NCBI GenBank assembly: GCA_954871525.1
Contig: OX940862.1
Span: 38,618,232 to 38,682,231 of the forward strand
DNA: 64,000 nucleotides
Source of the DNA: Parietaria judaica
Taxonomy: Eukaryota; Streptophyta; Magnoliopsida; Rosales; Urticaceae
Reading direction: 5' to 3'
Positions 12,720 to 24,160 of the stretch are shown here, in pieces; the first letter of the stretch is position 1; each line of letters opens with the position of its first letter. The position numbers were made by a program, and so were the translations under genes. The notes under the pieces are model-generated. The model was not told the origin of the DNA. It did no database searches and saw only the letters and a program-made list of their open reading frames with translations.

Positions 12720-14296
12720 TGAAGACGATGGTGAAGAACCTGAATCTTTTAACGAAGCAATGTCAGGAGATGACAAATGGCTGGAAGCCATGAACTCTGA
12801 AATGGACTCCATGTATAGCAACGAAGTATGGGAGCTCGTTGATGCTCCCAAAGGGTCCAAACCCATTGGTTGCAAATGGATCTTCAAAAGGAAAATCGAC
12901 ATGGATGGCAAAATACAAACTTACAAAGGAAGATTAGTCGCTAAAGGTTATTGACAAATTCATGGTATTGACTATGATGAAACTTTCTCTCCTGTTGCCA
13001 TGTTCAAGTCCATAAGAATCTTGCTAGCCGTTGCATCATTTCATGATTATGAAATCTGGCAAATGGACGTAAAAACCGCGTTCTTGAATGGTGTTCTCGA
13101 AGAGGATGTGTACATGACACAGCCTGAAGGTTTCATAACCGCAAACATCCAAACAAGGTTTGCAAATTGAAAAGATCAATTTATGGTCTTAAGCAAGCAT
13201 CTCGAAGCTGGAATCGTCGTTTTGATGAATCGATTACTGATTTTGGTTTTGTTAAGAACAAAGACGATCCTTGTGTATATATCAAATCGAGTGGGAGCAA
13301 AATAGTTTTCTTGATTCTTTATGTAGATGACATACTGATAATAGGAAACGATACATCTGAGCTCCAGACTGTGAAGGAGTGGTTGAGAAAATGTTTCTCA
13401 ATGAAATACTTAGGAGAAGTCGCCTATATACTAGGCGTAAAGATTCAAAGAAATAGAAATCAAAGAATCTTGTCTCTAAGACAAGGTACATATATTGACA
13501 AAATTGTTAAAAGGTTTAAAATGGACAAATCGGAAAAGGGTTTTACACCGATGACCCATAAGACATACTTAACCAAGAAGCAATGTCCGGTTTCTTCAGA
13601 AGAAATCAAAAGTATGGAGAAAATTCCATATGCTTCAGCTAATGGTTCAATAATGTATGCAATGATATGTACGAGACCAGATGTAGCTTTTGCCTTAAAT
13701 ATGACAAGCAGATTTCAATCCAACCCTGGTTTTAACCATTGGACAACCGTTAAGAATATCTTGCGTTATTTAAATAGAACAAAGATAGATGTTTGACATA
13801 CGGTGGTGCAAAAGAATTAACTTTTGAAGGATATTCTGATGCAAGCTTCCAAACAGAAAGGGATGATTTCAAATCTCAAACATGATATGTATTCTGTGCA
13901 AATGGTGGTGCTGTTACGTGGAACAGCAGTAAACAAGCTACGTTAGCTGATTCAACCACAGAATCTGAGTACATTGCTGCATCTGATGTTGCAAAAGAGG
14001 CTGTATGGATCAAGAAATCTGTTTCTGATCTTGGTGTAGTTCCTAGCATTGGTGATCCTGTGAAGCTGTTCTATGACAACAACAGAGCTATAACACAAGC
14101 CAAGGAACCAAGATCACACAAGACAGCAAAGCATGTACTCAGAAAGTACCATCTGATCAGAGACATTGTTGATCGGAAGGACATAGAGACGAGGAGAGTA
14201 GACACTGAAGAAAATGTAGCAGATCCGATGACAAAATCTTTGTCGAAAGAAAAGCATTTTTGTCATGTAGAAAGTATTGGGATAAAGAACCCATAA
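12720..14296 (+). pseudogene. Copia reverse transcriptase and RNase H, multiply broken
   Basis: The fingers and palm region starts near 12720. The YVDD catalytic motif is at about 13319-13330. The RNase H part contains DSTTESEY near 13950 and a C-terminal segment ending at 14296. Breaks seen: TGA at 12952-12954, a frameshift near 13135, TGA at 13794-13796 with a further shift, and a TGA near 13885. The normal protein copies element RNA into DNA; this copy is dead. Confidence 0.85.
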
Positions 14297-15886
14297 ATGT
14301 CTGTTACGATTTTATTAATTGAACCTGATTTTGGTTCAAGAACAAATTTTATGTAATTATTATCATTCATTAAATTTGAAGCACATTTTTTTTTTAAAAG
14401 GCAAGTTTCATCATTTAAAAGGTTCATATCAATATTTTATTCAAAACATTGATATCAAGCTAAACAAATGTAGTTCCTAAGATGTCTTCGAGACATTCTT
14501 GAATTTCCCCAGTCAAAGAAATCATTATGAAGAAACAAAGAGGGACTATCAATGATATTCATAATTGACTGGTACATGTTGTTAACATATGCTAATTAAC
14601 AGTTCACACGAGATGCCACTCACAAGCTTCAAACCTCTGAACTGTTTTTTCTTTCTTAGAACATATGCTATGTTATGGTCTCTCATTCACATGAAATGGC
14701 CTTTTTTTTTTAACTATGTAATGGCCTTTTTTTTGGAACAGTATGACATGTAATTGAACAAGATTATGATATGTACTTGAATGAGTAGCAAATTATGTTT
14801 AACAATCGAGGAGCAACAAACTGATACAAAACACCAAAAATGTGCAGCAACGTTTTAATTAATTTTATTTTGTTAAAAATGAGATATGGAGTTCAAAGAA
14901 GAAGATGATAAATGAGTTTGATATATTAGGAAAAGCACCAGAGGGAGAGAGAGAAATGAGTTCAATTTTAATTAATTTTTTGATTAAAAATGAGTGAAAA
15001 ATAAGCTACTAACGGTGTTGGACAGAAAAGAAACGGAATATACAAAACGAGAGTTTGGCAACTTTACCCGTCGAAAAAAGAGAATGGGTACTTATTGTCA
15101 ACTTTTTAAACACTTTGGGTACTTATGCCGCCATTTTCCCTATTAATAATTATTACTTTCAAATCAAACATACATTTTTTTAATAATATAAATTATGTTT
15201 GATTTAATTATTATATTTATTTTTATTTCCGTTCAACCACACATTAACAAACAGGTTAACTAAACGGTGTTTCAAAAATCAAATTTGCAAGATTGAACTC
15301 TCACACTGATTTTTTCAAACTAAATTGCAAAACTTCTCAGACTGATTTTATAAATTAAATTGTAAAACTGATTTCCCAAACTAGTTATCCAAACGCTACC
15401 TTAGTGTTACGAAGAGCTAATAATGTAGGGTTACTAACACAGGTTCGAGACGTGACTTTCAATTAATCAAACTTGTTTTGAACTTATTGTTAAAAAAATA
15501 TTTTAGAAAACTATTTCAAAATAATATATTCTAATGTTTAGAAATTCAAAAATATAAATATTATCTATATAGTCATTTCATACTTATTTTTTTAATTTAA
15601 ACGTTTTAAAAACAACAAAGTTATCAAATAATGGATTACTTTTAATAAATTTTTTTACCTAAAAATGCTCTCCTCTTATTCCTTTTCTTGTTCCACTATA
15701 TTTTTTTCAACTTTCCCTCCTGATTTTCCAAATTAGAGATCTTAATTATCAAATATTATTTTTTTTCTCTTAAAATTTCGCAACGCTACTAGACACTATT
15801 TGAAGGATAACTTGGTTTTAATTTCAAAATGGATCATATTATATCATTTTTGTATCATGCTTGAAAAGTAAATTGGGCAAGAATTA
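14297..15886. other. AT-rich DNA between the copia relic and the U2 gene
   Basis: No LTR copy, gene or RNA was recognised. A tract near 15110-15130 (GGTACTTATGCCGCC) resembles phrases in the foldback element at 7 kb and in the nested copia LTRs, so it may be repeat-derived. Confidence 0.45.
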
Positions 15887-15900
15887 TTAAACTGGGCTTG
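15887..15900 (-). terminator. Plant snRNA 3' box
   Basis: Read on the minus strand, CAAGCCCAGTTTAA fits the plant snRNA 3'-end formation signal CA(N)AGTNNAA. It lies directly after the mature U2 3' end. Confidence 0.75.
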
Positions 15901-16096
15901 GAGGGGTGCGCCTGGCCCAAGCAGTAGTGCAAGGCGTGGGCGACGCGCGAAGACCCAGGAAGCAAGCTACCTTAGTGGGCCTTCCCCCTTTAAAAATAAA
16001 TTTAATATCGTGTGGGCCAATGGCCCACATAGCAGATATTAAACTGATAAGAACAGATACTACACTTGATCTTAGCCAAAAGGCCGAGAAAGGTAT
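15901..16096 (-). ncRNA. U2: U2 spliceosomal snRNA
   Basis: U2 snRNA pairs with the intron branch site in the spliceosome. The minus strand begins ATACCTTTCTCGGCCTTTTG, the near-invariant U2 5' end, and contains the branch-site recognition segment GTGTAGTA. It continues through stem-loop IIa and a GGGCC...GGCCC hairpin to a U-rich Sm-type site (TTTATTTTTA). The length of about 196 nt is usual for plant U2. The plant upstream element and 3' box are both in place, so this looks like an expressed gene rather than a pseudogene. The exact 3' end is uncertain by a few bases. Confidence 0.95.
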
Positions 16097-16161
16097 GAGT
16101 TGTTCGGTCCTGAAGACTGCGTTTTGTACACTTGCGATGTTCGATTCCCTTTCTTCTTGGT

Positions 16162-16172
16162 CGATGTGGAAC
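16162..16172 (-). promoter_or_regulatory. Plant snRNA upstream sequence element (USE)
   Basis: Read on the minus strand this is GTTCCACATCG, one base from the plant USE consensus RTCCCACATCG. It lies about 66-76 bases upstream of the U2 start, the expected place for a plant Pol II snRNA gene. The TATA element expected near -30 is poor (TGTACAAAA). Confidence 0.75.
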
Positions 16173-16536
16173 ATTTATATTCACTGCATTAAACTCAAAT
16201 TGCTTCCCAACCCATTCAAAACTATCGTTATAGACTTATAGTGTCTTTTTTTAGTCCTTGCATTATAAAATCGTATGCGAAATTTATAATATCCAATAAG
16301 ATAATAATATATCATTACTAATTATTATAAAAGCATGCCTTTTTTTTTTTTTTACTTTGTTGAGAGATAAAAATAAATGATAAATAATGAAATAAAAGAG
16401 GCCTTATTTTTTTTTTATTACAAGAACTCGTTTGGGAAAAATAATAATTACAGACTTACTATATACTAATTTTAAATGGTAAATCAAATTATATGAATAA
16501 AAATTAGATTATTCATTATTTATATTAAAAAAGATA
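16173..16536. other. AT-rich DNA left of the Tat element
   Basis: Nothing recognised apart from homopolymer T runs. It ends at the target-site duplication of the next element. Confidence 0.5.
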
Positions 16537-16541
16537 CCGCA
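16537..16541. repeat. Target-site duplication CCGCA (left)
   Basis: CCGCA lies directly before the 5' LTR and again directly after the 3' LTR at 41022-41026. This is the 5-bp duplication expected of LTR retrotransposon integration. Confidence 0.9.
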
Positions 16542-18229
16542 TGTTACGGGTAAAAACGGGATTGATTTTTATAAATAAATTAATTAAACGGAAATTATCT
16601 CAATAATTTCCGTTAATTAATTAATTAATTCAATTAGTCTTTTAATTAAGATTGCGAATTAATTAAATCAATTTCGAAGCCCAAAATTCCCTCCGAAGGC
16701 CCGTTTTCAAAAAACAAACTGTCCCGGTGTTCGTAAAAATATGAAAACACCCAAAAACGACATAAAGTTTATAAAAAATGGACACGGGGCGGGCCCGGGA
16801 GCAAAAAAAAGGTCGGGAAGCACCCGGTGGGACCCGCGAAGCCAGCAGCCCCCAGGATCACGCCACGTGGCGAGCCCAGAGGCTGCCTCACCACGCGGGG
16901 CCCACGTGCAAGTGGCAGCCCACTTGCGGGCTCCCTCCCCTCGCCCACTCGCGTGGGGCGGGCCATCATCGGCCACGCGTAGGGCCGAGGGCCCTCAGTC
17001 ACCCCCACTTGCGAGGGGCTGGCCCTCGATGGCCACGCGTAGGGCGGGGATGACCCCTGCCCTTTGATGCCGCGCGCAAGTGGCCCACATGAGGGAAATG
17101 TGGGCCGTTCGATCCCGCTCGGACGGCCGGGATCGCTCCATCTTTTCCGGGGACCTAAAAATAAATAAATAATTGCCCGGGGACCCCTGGGACAATATTT
17201 TATTACATGTGGGCCCCCGGACCCTACTATAAATAGAAGCTCAGTTCAGTTAAAACGGTAACTCATTCGAACTCACTCGACTCGAGTTCTCTCTCTCTCT
17301 ACTCCCGATATACTCGCCTCCCCTCAAATACCGTTCTAATGTTGAGCGTCGGAGGTGAATCAGGGGGTACCCCCCTGTTTCCTCTGACCTCGGGTGTTCC
17401 CTTTTTTCAAGTTCTAAAAAGTGAGAGATTTACGAAAAGCGGAAGCCCTGGTGAAATTCCCACTTGGTCCTTGGTCCGCCTGATAGGCCCAGTTCTACGC
17501 GGTGTCCAGTCTATCTCCCCAGTCCATTGCGCGGCTGAGGATATAGCCTGGGGACACGAGCCTGGGCCCACAATTCAGGAGGAGGGGCCCGACCTAGGGG
17601 AATTCCACTAAGATCCGGATGGCTGAGGGATCACTCTGAGAGGAATCCCCTGGAGAAAATCCTAGGGAAGGTCCATGACCCCGCCTGCCCTTGTTCTAAA
17701 GATCTGCGCGGCCTTGGTTCTGTCTCTTAGTTCCCGGGTCTGAACAGGATACCGGGACTCCGAGGACAGTTCCTGCCCGGACTAGAACAAGCCATTTCAG
17801 GACGAGAGTCTAACCTCCCAGGATTCACTCCCTGGTCAAAAGCACTCCCCCGTTCGCTGGTACCTACGATCTGAGCGGTTCCCGAACCTGTAACCCCGGC
17901 CTCTGGCCCTGAGGTAACAGGTAGTCCGTAAACCCGGCTCGCTTAGGACCCCGAACGGCAAAGAGACTTTTGATCGGGTTAGTGCCAGGAATACCTACTC
18001 TGGGTCCCCAAATCGGTCAACTAAAACCTCACCCTGAAGTCAACGGCGACCACCTCGAAGTCAACAAGGATCAGAAGGAACGATCATTGACAATAAAAAT
18101 CTGTCATCCTCGTAACAAGGCCCATCCAAGAATCCACAAAAGCCCGACACGTCACCAACGACATTGGGCCAGGCCCAAAATCCTCAACTTGGGCCTTAAC
18201 AGTATTTGATCCAAAAAACGGCATCAACA
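16542..18229 (+). repeat. 5' LTR of the Tat element
   Basis: It begins TGTTACGGG and ends CATCAACA. A TATA box (TATAAAT) is at 17228-17234, followed by a CT-rich presumed transcription-start region. It is nearly identical to the 3' LTR: I count 3 substitutions in about the first 160 aligned bases. The 3' LTR carries a short extra segment near 40900 (a repeated AATCCAAGGCCC). Confidence 0.92.
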
Positions 18230-18232
18230 TTT

Positions 18233-18250
18233 TGGCGCTAGAAGGAGGGG
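18233..18250 (+). other. Probable primer-binding site of the Tat element
   Basis: TGGCGCTAGAAGGAGGG follows the 5' LTR after three bases. TGGCGC-type primer-binding sites are usual in plant gypsy elements. I did not assign the primer tRNA. Confidence 0.6.
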
Positions 18251-18320
18251 GCCCGCGAATTCAATCCTCTGAATAACCCAACCAGCGAAAGCAACAGTCG
18301 GCTTCACCAGACCAACAGAA

Positions 18321-20165
18321 ATGTTGTCCAAATCGACGGATGGCACTCCCTCTCATCCCACAGAAAGCATCGCTCTAAACACACTCGGGCAAAGGTCCAC
18401 GCCCGCCGAAAGCAGGTCCGCATCCTGCCGGAAGCAAGCACCCGCCAAGAGCCAGCACTCAACGAGGAAAGGCTGGCCCGAGTCGAAGAAAGTCTTTTTC
18501 GACTAACCGGGCTCATTTCCAAACACCCAACGAAGGGGAGGAGGAGAGCCCCGAAGAAGCCCTCAAGCTCACCGAGAGAGAGGCAAACAGAGAGCGTCCC
18601 GCTCCCGCAGACTCCCAGGAGCCAGCGCAATCCCAAACTACCAGACGGTCAGCGTTTGACCGACTCGGGGGGTACGAAGACGCCACCAATGGTGCAAGGA
18701 ATCAACAAAGGGAACAACGACAGCAAGAGCGAGTCCGGACTCACCCAGCCAGCGAAGGAGACCTCCGACACCACCTGAGTCGAGATAATCGGCAACATCG
18801 GAGGGGTCGGAAGAGAGAACGATCTCCCCGACCGGAGGAATCCAACGACGACGACAATGCAGAGGGATCCGACAACTCCCGACACTCCCGACGCCAGGGG
18901 GGAGAATATGTCATCCCCGCAAAAGATACTCTGGCCGAAACGCCACCCTACGATGGTCTCAGAAGCGAGCTCAAAGCACTCAAGCAAGAGATGCAAAGAC
19001 TCGCTGCGGCCCAGAGTACCGACCTCGTCGCTCGAAGCATGGCTGAGGGAAACCTGTCCCCCCTTGCTGGGCACCTGCTCGCCAAGGATCTCGACGGAGA
19101 CCTGAGATTCCCACTAAATCTCACCTACGACGGCTCCACCGACCCCACATACCACTTGATACAATATCAATTCAGCATGCGGGTGAAGAAGTGCTCGCCC
19201 GCCACAATGTGCCAGGCTTTCTGCCTCACACTAGCGGGACCCGTCTTCGAATGGTACCAAAGCCTCCCGAAGGGGTCTATTGGGTCATTCGACGAGCTCG
19301 CGGAACGGTTCACTTCCCGATTCGCCAGCTCAATCACACAGCGAAAGACGAAGTCCTACCTCTGGACTCTCAAGCAACGCGACGACGAAACTCTGCAGGC
19401 ATACCTAAAAAGATTCGTCGAAGAGTCGAATAAGGTGGCCAGCTACACCGACGATGACGCCATCACAGCCGTAATCGACGGGTTGCCACTTTGCGATTTC
19501 TCCCGCTCCCTCGTCAAAGATAGGCCGGCCTCCATGGCTGAACTAATGACGAGAGCAGCAAAGGACATCGCCGTCGACGAATACTTTGGTGGCCGGAGCC
19601 AGCCCAACCCGGAAAACCAGTACCGCAACAACCAGAGGGGTGGCAACAACGAGCCACGGGGAAAGCAACAACGCCCAAACCCCGGAAACAAACGTCCGCT
19701 GCACAAGAAGGCGGAAAAGTTCCGGAAAGACGCGAACTTCACCCCCCTGACGGCCTCGCCCGCGATGATATTCAGCCTACACGGAGATAAGTTCAAAAGG
19801 CCACCCCTCTCAAGAAAAATGCCAAAAAAGATATGAGTCGGTACTGCGAGTATCACCGGGATCACGGTCACACGACGTCAGAATGCTATCAGCTAAAAAG
19901 ACAAATCGAGCAGCTGATACAAGACGGACAACTCAAAGAGTTCGTCAAGAAGCTAGTATCCGGAAACGGGGATTCCAGTCGCCCACGTCCCCAAGAAGAT
20001 AGACGGCAACACGACGACGGTCCAGACCGGTCCCGTTCCGAGAAAGGACCGGAAAGAGACGGATCCTCTCAGTTCCACGTCATCTCAACCATAATGGGCG
20101 GACCCGAAACTGGAGACTCAGGCAACCAAAGGAAGTGGTACGCCCGATCCCTCGAAGAAGATTAA
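18321..20165 (+). pseudogene. Tat gag (nucleocapsid), frameshifted
   Basis: The core retrotransposon Gag domain lies at about 19090-19600 (motif FEWYQSLP and a following conserved helix region). A basic tail follows, then a zinc-binding-like segment CEYHRDHGH...C at about 19845-19880 in a different frame. The N-terminal part from ATG 18321 runs in one frame to a stop near 18505, and the body of gag uses another frame that is open upstream of 18991. At least two frameshifts (upstream of 18990 and near 19830) and a TAA at 20163-20165 break it. Confidence 0.85.
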
Positions 20166-20995
20166 GACACGCACCAAGTAAACATCACCTACTTCGGGGG
20201 AGCCTCCCACGCGCTCCCCAGCCAGGAAATCACCTTCACCGAGCAGGAGGCTCGGAGAATCTCACACCCGCATAACGACGCTATCGTAACAGACGTCCTC
20301 ATCGCCAACAGTCGGGTACGGAGATTCCTGATCGACAACGGGAGCTCGGCCGACGTCATCTTCAAAACCGCCTTGGCCTAGATGAACCTAGGAGGGCTAG
20401 TCCCCACTCCGGTGAGGACGCCCCTCTACGGGTTCAACGGGCAACCAGTCTACACCGAAGGTGCCATCACCTTGCCCATGACATTCGGCTCCGAAGACAG
20501 GTCCCTGGCCACCAAAATGGTCAGGTACCTCGTAGTGGATCAACCTTCCGCCTACAACGCCATCTTGGGGCGGCCTAGCCTCAACAAACTGCAAGCCATC
20601 ACGTCTACCTTTCATCTACTCGTCAAATTCCCAACTGATAACAGGATAGGGGTAATGAAAGGTAGTTAGAGGGAATCCCGAAACTGCTACGCCCAAGGGA
20701 CAAAGCCCGGGAAGAACGAGCTGGTCATCAACACGGTGTACCAGCTCGAGGAAGAACTTCCCGGCTACCCAGGGAACGCAGGGATATTCGGTGAGCTAGA
20801 CCCTCAAGATGACAGGCGCAAGCCCACAATGGAGCCTTCGTCGGAAGTCACGCAAATCCCGATAGAAGAAGGCCGACCCGAGAAAACAGTCGCGATCGGA
20901 GCCCAACTCCCGGTCATGATCAAGACTAGGCTAATCGCCTTCCTCAAAGAGTTTAAAGACGTGCTTGCCTGGTTGCACGCCGATATGCCAAGGAA
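20166..20995 (+). pseudogene. Tat aspartic protease region
   Basis: This continues the last gag frame. The active-site region reads IDNGSSADV near 20332; gypsy proteases have D-(T/S/G)-G-S-S, so the second position is unusual. TAG codons at 20379-20381 and 20667-20669 interrupt it, and a frameshift near 20990 separates it from reverse transcriptase. The C-terminal flap segment (AILGRP) is clear. Confidence 0.8.
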
Positions 20996-22368
20996 TCGAT
21001 CCTGAAATCGCCGTTCATCGATTAAACATCGAAGCAGGAAAGGCGCCAAAAGTCCAACGCAGACGCGCTTTCAACCCTGACCGGTACCAATCAATCAACG
21101 AAGAGGTCACGAAGCTCATCTCCGCCGGCTTCATCAAAGAAGTCACCTACCCCGACTGGGTATCCAACGTGGTTATGGTGAAAAAGCCAAACGGAAAATG
21201 GAGAATCTGCATAGACTACTCCGATCTCAACACCGCGTGTCCCAAAGACTGTTTTCCACTCCCAAGGATCGATCAGTTGGTAGACGCCACCGCCGGACAT
21301 TAGCTCATGAGCATGATGGACGCCTACTCAGGGTACAACCAAATCAGGATGCACGAGCCCGATCAGATCCACACAACGTTCGTGACCGACCGCGGCCTCT
21401 AGTGCTACAAGGTCATGCCATTCGGGCTCAAGAACGCCGGAGCCACGTACCGACGCCTGGTCAACAAGATGTTCGCTCCCCTGATCTGAAAAACCATGGA
21501 AGTTTACGTAGACGACATGATCGTAAAAAGCCTTCGAGAAAACGATCACGTCGACGATCTGCGGAAAACATTCCTGCTGCTACGAAAGTACCAAGTGAAG
21601 TTGAATCCCGCCAAGTGCGCTTTCGGAGTCGAATCCGGAAAGTTCTTGGGGTACATCGTCAATCGAAGGGGAATCGAGGCCAACCCCGAAAAAATTAAAG
21701 CCCTTCTCGAAATGAGAAGCCCGCAACGGATCAAAGAGGTGCAAAGCCTTAACGGTAGGATCAACGCTTTAGGAAGGTTCGTCTCAAAGGCCACGGATCG
21801 CTGCCAGCCGTTCTTCCAAGCCCTGAAAGGCGGGAAGGACTTCGTCTGGAACGAGAAGTGTGAGGCAGCCTTCCAAGAGCTAAAAAACTACCTCGGGTCA
21901 CCACCCTTGCTGTCAAAGCCGAAGGAGGGGGAACCACTCTACCTCTACCTCTTGGTCTCGACTCGAGCGGTGAGCGCCGTACTGGTCCGGGAAGAAGACA
22001 AGAGGCAACTGCCGATCTATTACATCAGCAAGGCCCTTCTAGACGCTAAAACGCGCTACTCGCAAATCGAAAAATTGGCACTGGCCCTAGTCACCGCTGC
22101 GAAGAAACTCCGCCCATACTTCCAAGCTCACCAAATAGTCGTGAGAACCGAACACACGGTTCGGAAGGCGCTGCTCAAAGGCACTTCCTCACGCATGGCT
22201 ATCTGGTCACAAGAATTGGGAGAATACGGCGTCGAATACCAGCCTAGGGTCGCCATCAAAGGCCAAGCCGTGGCTGACTTCATAGCTGAATTCACCTACG
22301 ACACTGAGGTTGAAACCGAAGAAGAAATCGACGCACCGCCAAAGGCTCCAAAAAGGAAAAATCAGCCT
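20965..22368 (+). pseudogene. Tat reverse transcriptase and first RNase H
   Basis: One frame covers RT with the conserved motifs GKWRICIDYSDLN, PLPRID, MPFGLKNA and the catalytic YVDD (about 21505). The RT connection and the standard Ty3 RNase H follow to about 22300. In-frame stops sit at TAG 21301-21303, TAG 21400-21402 and TGA 21487-21489. All three fall inside highly conserved RT motifs, so no active enzyme can be made. Confidence 0.88.
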
Positions 22369-22740
22369 GACGGCCCAGTCTGGTGTCTGCACGTCGATGG
22401 CGCCGCGAATATGCACGGTTCAGGGGCCGGAATTGTACTCACCAACCCCGACGGCGAGAAGCTCCGCTACGCCATACGTTTCGGATTCAGAACTACCAAC
22501 AACGAAGCTGAATACGAGGCATTGCTAGCCGGACTACAGATTGCACACAAACTCTCAATGGGAAACTTGCAAATCCATTGCGACTCCCAGCTGATTGTAA
22601 AACAAGTGGAAGGTGAATACCAAGCCAAAGAAGCTCACATAGTGGCATACCTGGCAGAGACAAAGCGACGCCTTGAGCCGCTATCCTGATACGAGATCAC
22701 GCAGATCCCTCGTGACCAGAATTCGGAGGCCGACGCGCTG
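22369..22740 (+). pseudogene. Second (archaeal-type) RNase H of the Tat element
   Basis: A second RNase H follows the first. Acidic catalytic residues appear in HVDGAA, NNEAEYEAL and HCDSQLIV. The last aspartate region (QNSEADALAR) lies just after an in-frame TGA at 22687-22689. A dual RNase H is known from plant Tat-lineage elements and supports this classification. Confidence 0.85.
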
Positions 22741-24160
22741 GCCAGAGCCGCCTCTGGAGCAGACAGCGAAGACTCAGGAAAGGTCCCGATCGAAGCCCTT
22801 GGCGAGCCTTCGATAAAAAAGCATGAAGCTCCCGACACCTCCGCCAAAGGCGAGATGACACCGGAGATCGAAGAAGGCTCGACCCCAGCCCGCAACAAAG
22901 GGATCCTCTCCTTGTCCAGCACACCCGGCAAGAGCTGGATCACCCTGATGGTGGAATACCTGAAATACGGTACCCTTCCGTCCGATCACAAAGAAGCAAG
23001 ACAACTCAAGTTTCGTGCGACCAGATATGTGTTGCACGATGGAGAACTCTACAAACGAGGTTTCATGCAACCTCTCCTGAAATGCCTCGACGAAGAAGAC
23101 GCCGATCTAGTCCTCCGCGAGATCCACGAAGGAATTTTTGGGAATCACTACGCAGGGCGGTCCCTGGCACTGAAAGCCCTAAAGCAGGGATACTTTTGGC
23201 CAACTCTCAGGAAGGACGCCGCCGCAGTGGCTCGGAGATGCGACAAATGCCAGCGATTCGCGCAGATCCCGCGACAGCCAGCGGTTCCACTCTGCCCGGT
23301 GATGGTCCCTCGCCCTTTAGCAAAGTGGGGCATCGACCTGATCGGGAAACTTCCGAAAGCACCAGGAGGAGTGGAGTACGCTATAGTCGCCATAGACTAC
23401 TTCACAAAATGGGTCGAAGCAGAGCCCATGGCGAAGATCACACAAACAAATACGACGAACTTCATCTGGCGTAACATAGTCTGTCGACACGGGATACCCG
23501 AGTCAATCATCACCGACAACGCCAAGCAGTTCAACAACCTAGACCTCCGATCATTCTGCCAGGACCTCGAAATAAGCAACACTTATTCCTCCCCAGTCTA
23601 CCCGCAAGCCAACGGCCAAGTCGAGTCGGTCAACAAAGACATCAAAGCAATTCTGAAAAAGAAGCTCGACGACAAGAAAGGAAGATGGGCCGAGGAATTA
23701 CCTGCAGTGCTCTGGGCATACCGCACCACCGCCAGAAACGCGACGGGCGAAACACCATTCGCCCTAACGTACGGTGTCGAGGAAGTCATCCCTGCAGAGA
23801 TCACAGTGTCATCTCCCCGGGTCGAACTCTACGACCCCGAACGAAACTCCGAAGCCCTGAGGGTCGAACTCGACCTCCTCGAAGAAAAAAGGATCAAAGC
23901 CTACTCCCGCCTAGCGGCCCAGAAGCGAATTGTGGAGCGATACTACAACTCCAAGGTCAAAGCAAGGCGCTTTCTCTAAGGCAGTCCGGTCCTGAGAAAA
24001 GTGGGGCAGAACACGCAGGTCCAAGGGGCTGGCGTCCTGGGACCAACCTGGGAAGGCCCCTACCGCATCACCAAGGTTATACGAGATGGAACTTATCGAC
24101 TTGAAGAGATGGGGGGTAAAGAAATTCCCCGTCCCTGGAACGTCGAACACCTGAAGCAAT
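22741..24160 (+). pseudogene. Tat integrase, 3' end cut by the nested copia element
   Basis: The zinc-binding H-H-C-C module (HEG...NHYAGR...CDKC) is at about 23115-23250. Catalytic residues are in WGIDLIGKLP, IITDNAKQF and GQVESVNK. TAA at 23977-23979 breaks it before the C-terminal domain, which remains readable (GPTWEGPYRI, RPWNVEHLKQ). The nested copia element inserted right after this. The last codons and the TAA stop of pol resume at 34221-34231, on the far side of the insertion. Confidence 0.88.
24156..24160. repeat. Target-site duplication GCAAT (left)
   Basis: GCAAT precedes the nested copia 5' LTR and follows its 3' LTR at 34216-34220, so the nested insertion borders are exact. Confidence 0.92.

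Larger units (their letters stand above)
7636..14296 (+). mobile_element. Degenerate Ty1/copia retrotransposon with 5' LTR only
   Basis: The element begins with a TG...CA long terminal repeat, followed by a primer-binding site complementary to initiator tRNA-Met, a leader of about 1.9 kb, then gag, protease, integrase, reverse transcriptase and RNase H in the copia order. The frame is broken by several stops and frameshifts. After the RNase H end at 14296 there is no polypurine tract followed by a copy of the 5' LTR, so the 3' LTR has been lost or was deleted with flanking DNA. It is therefore an immobile relic. Confidence 0.85.

Noticed and set aside
14297..15886. Search for the missing 3' LTR of the first copia element
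   Set aside because: No TGTTGGTTATGCC-like start or polypurine tract was found here, so I did not annotate one.
15906..16241. Open frames of 60-111 codons on both strands
   Set aside because: They overlap the U2 snRNA gene and its promoter, whose sequence fully explains the interval.
16707..17195. Frames of 66-108 codons on both strands, recurring at 39429-39972
   Set aside because: They are inside the two LTR copies of the Tat element, upstream of or at the promoter, and are not protein-like.
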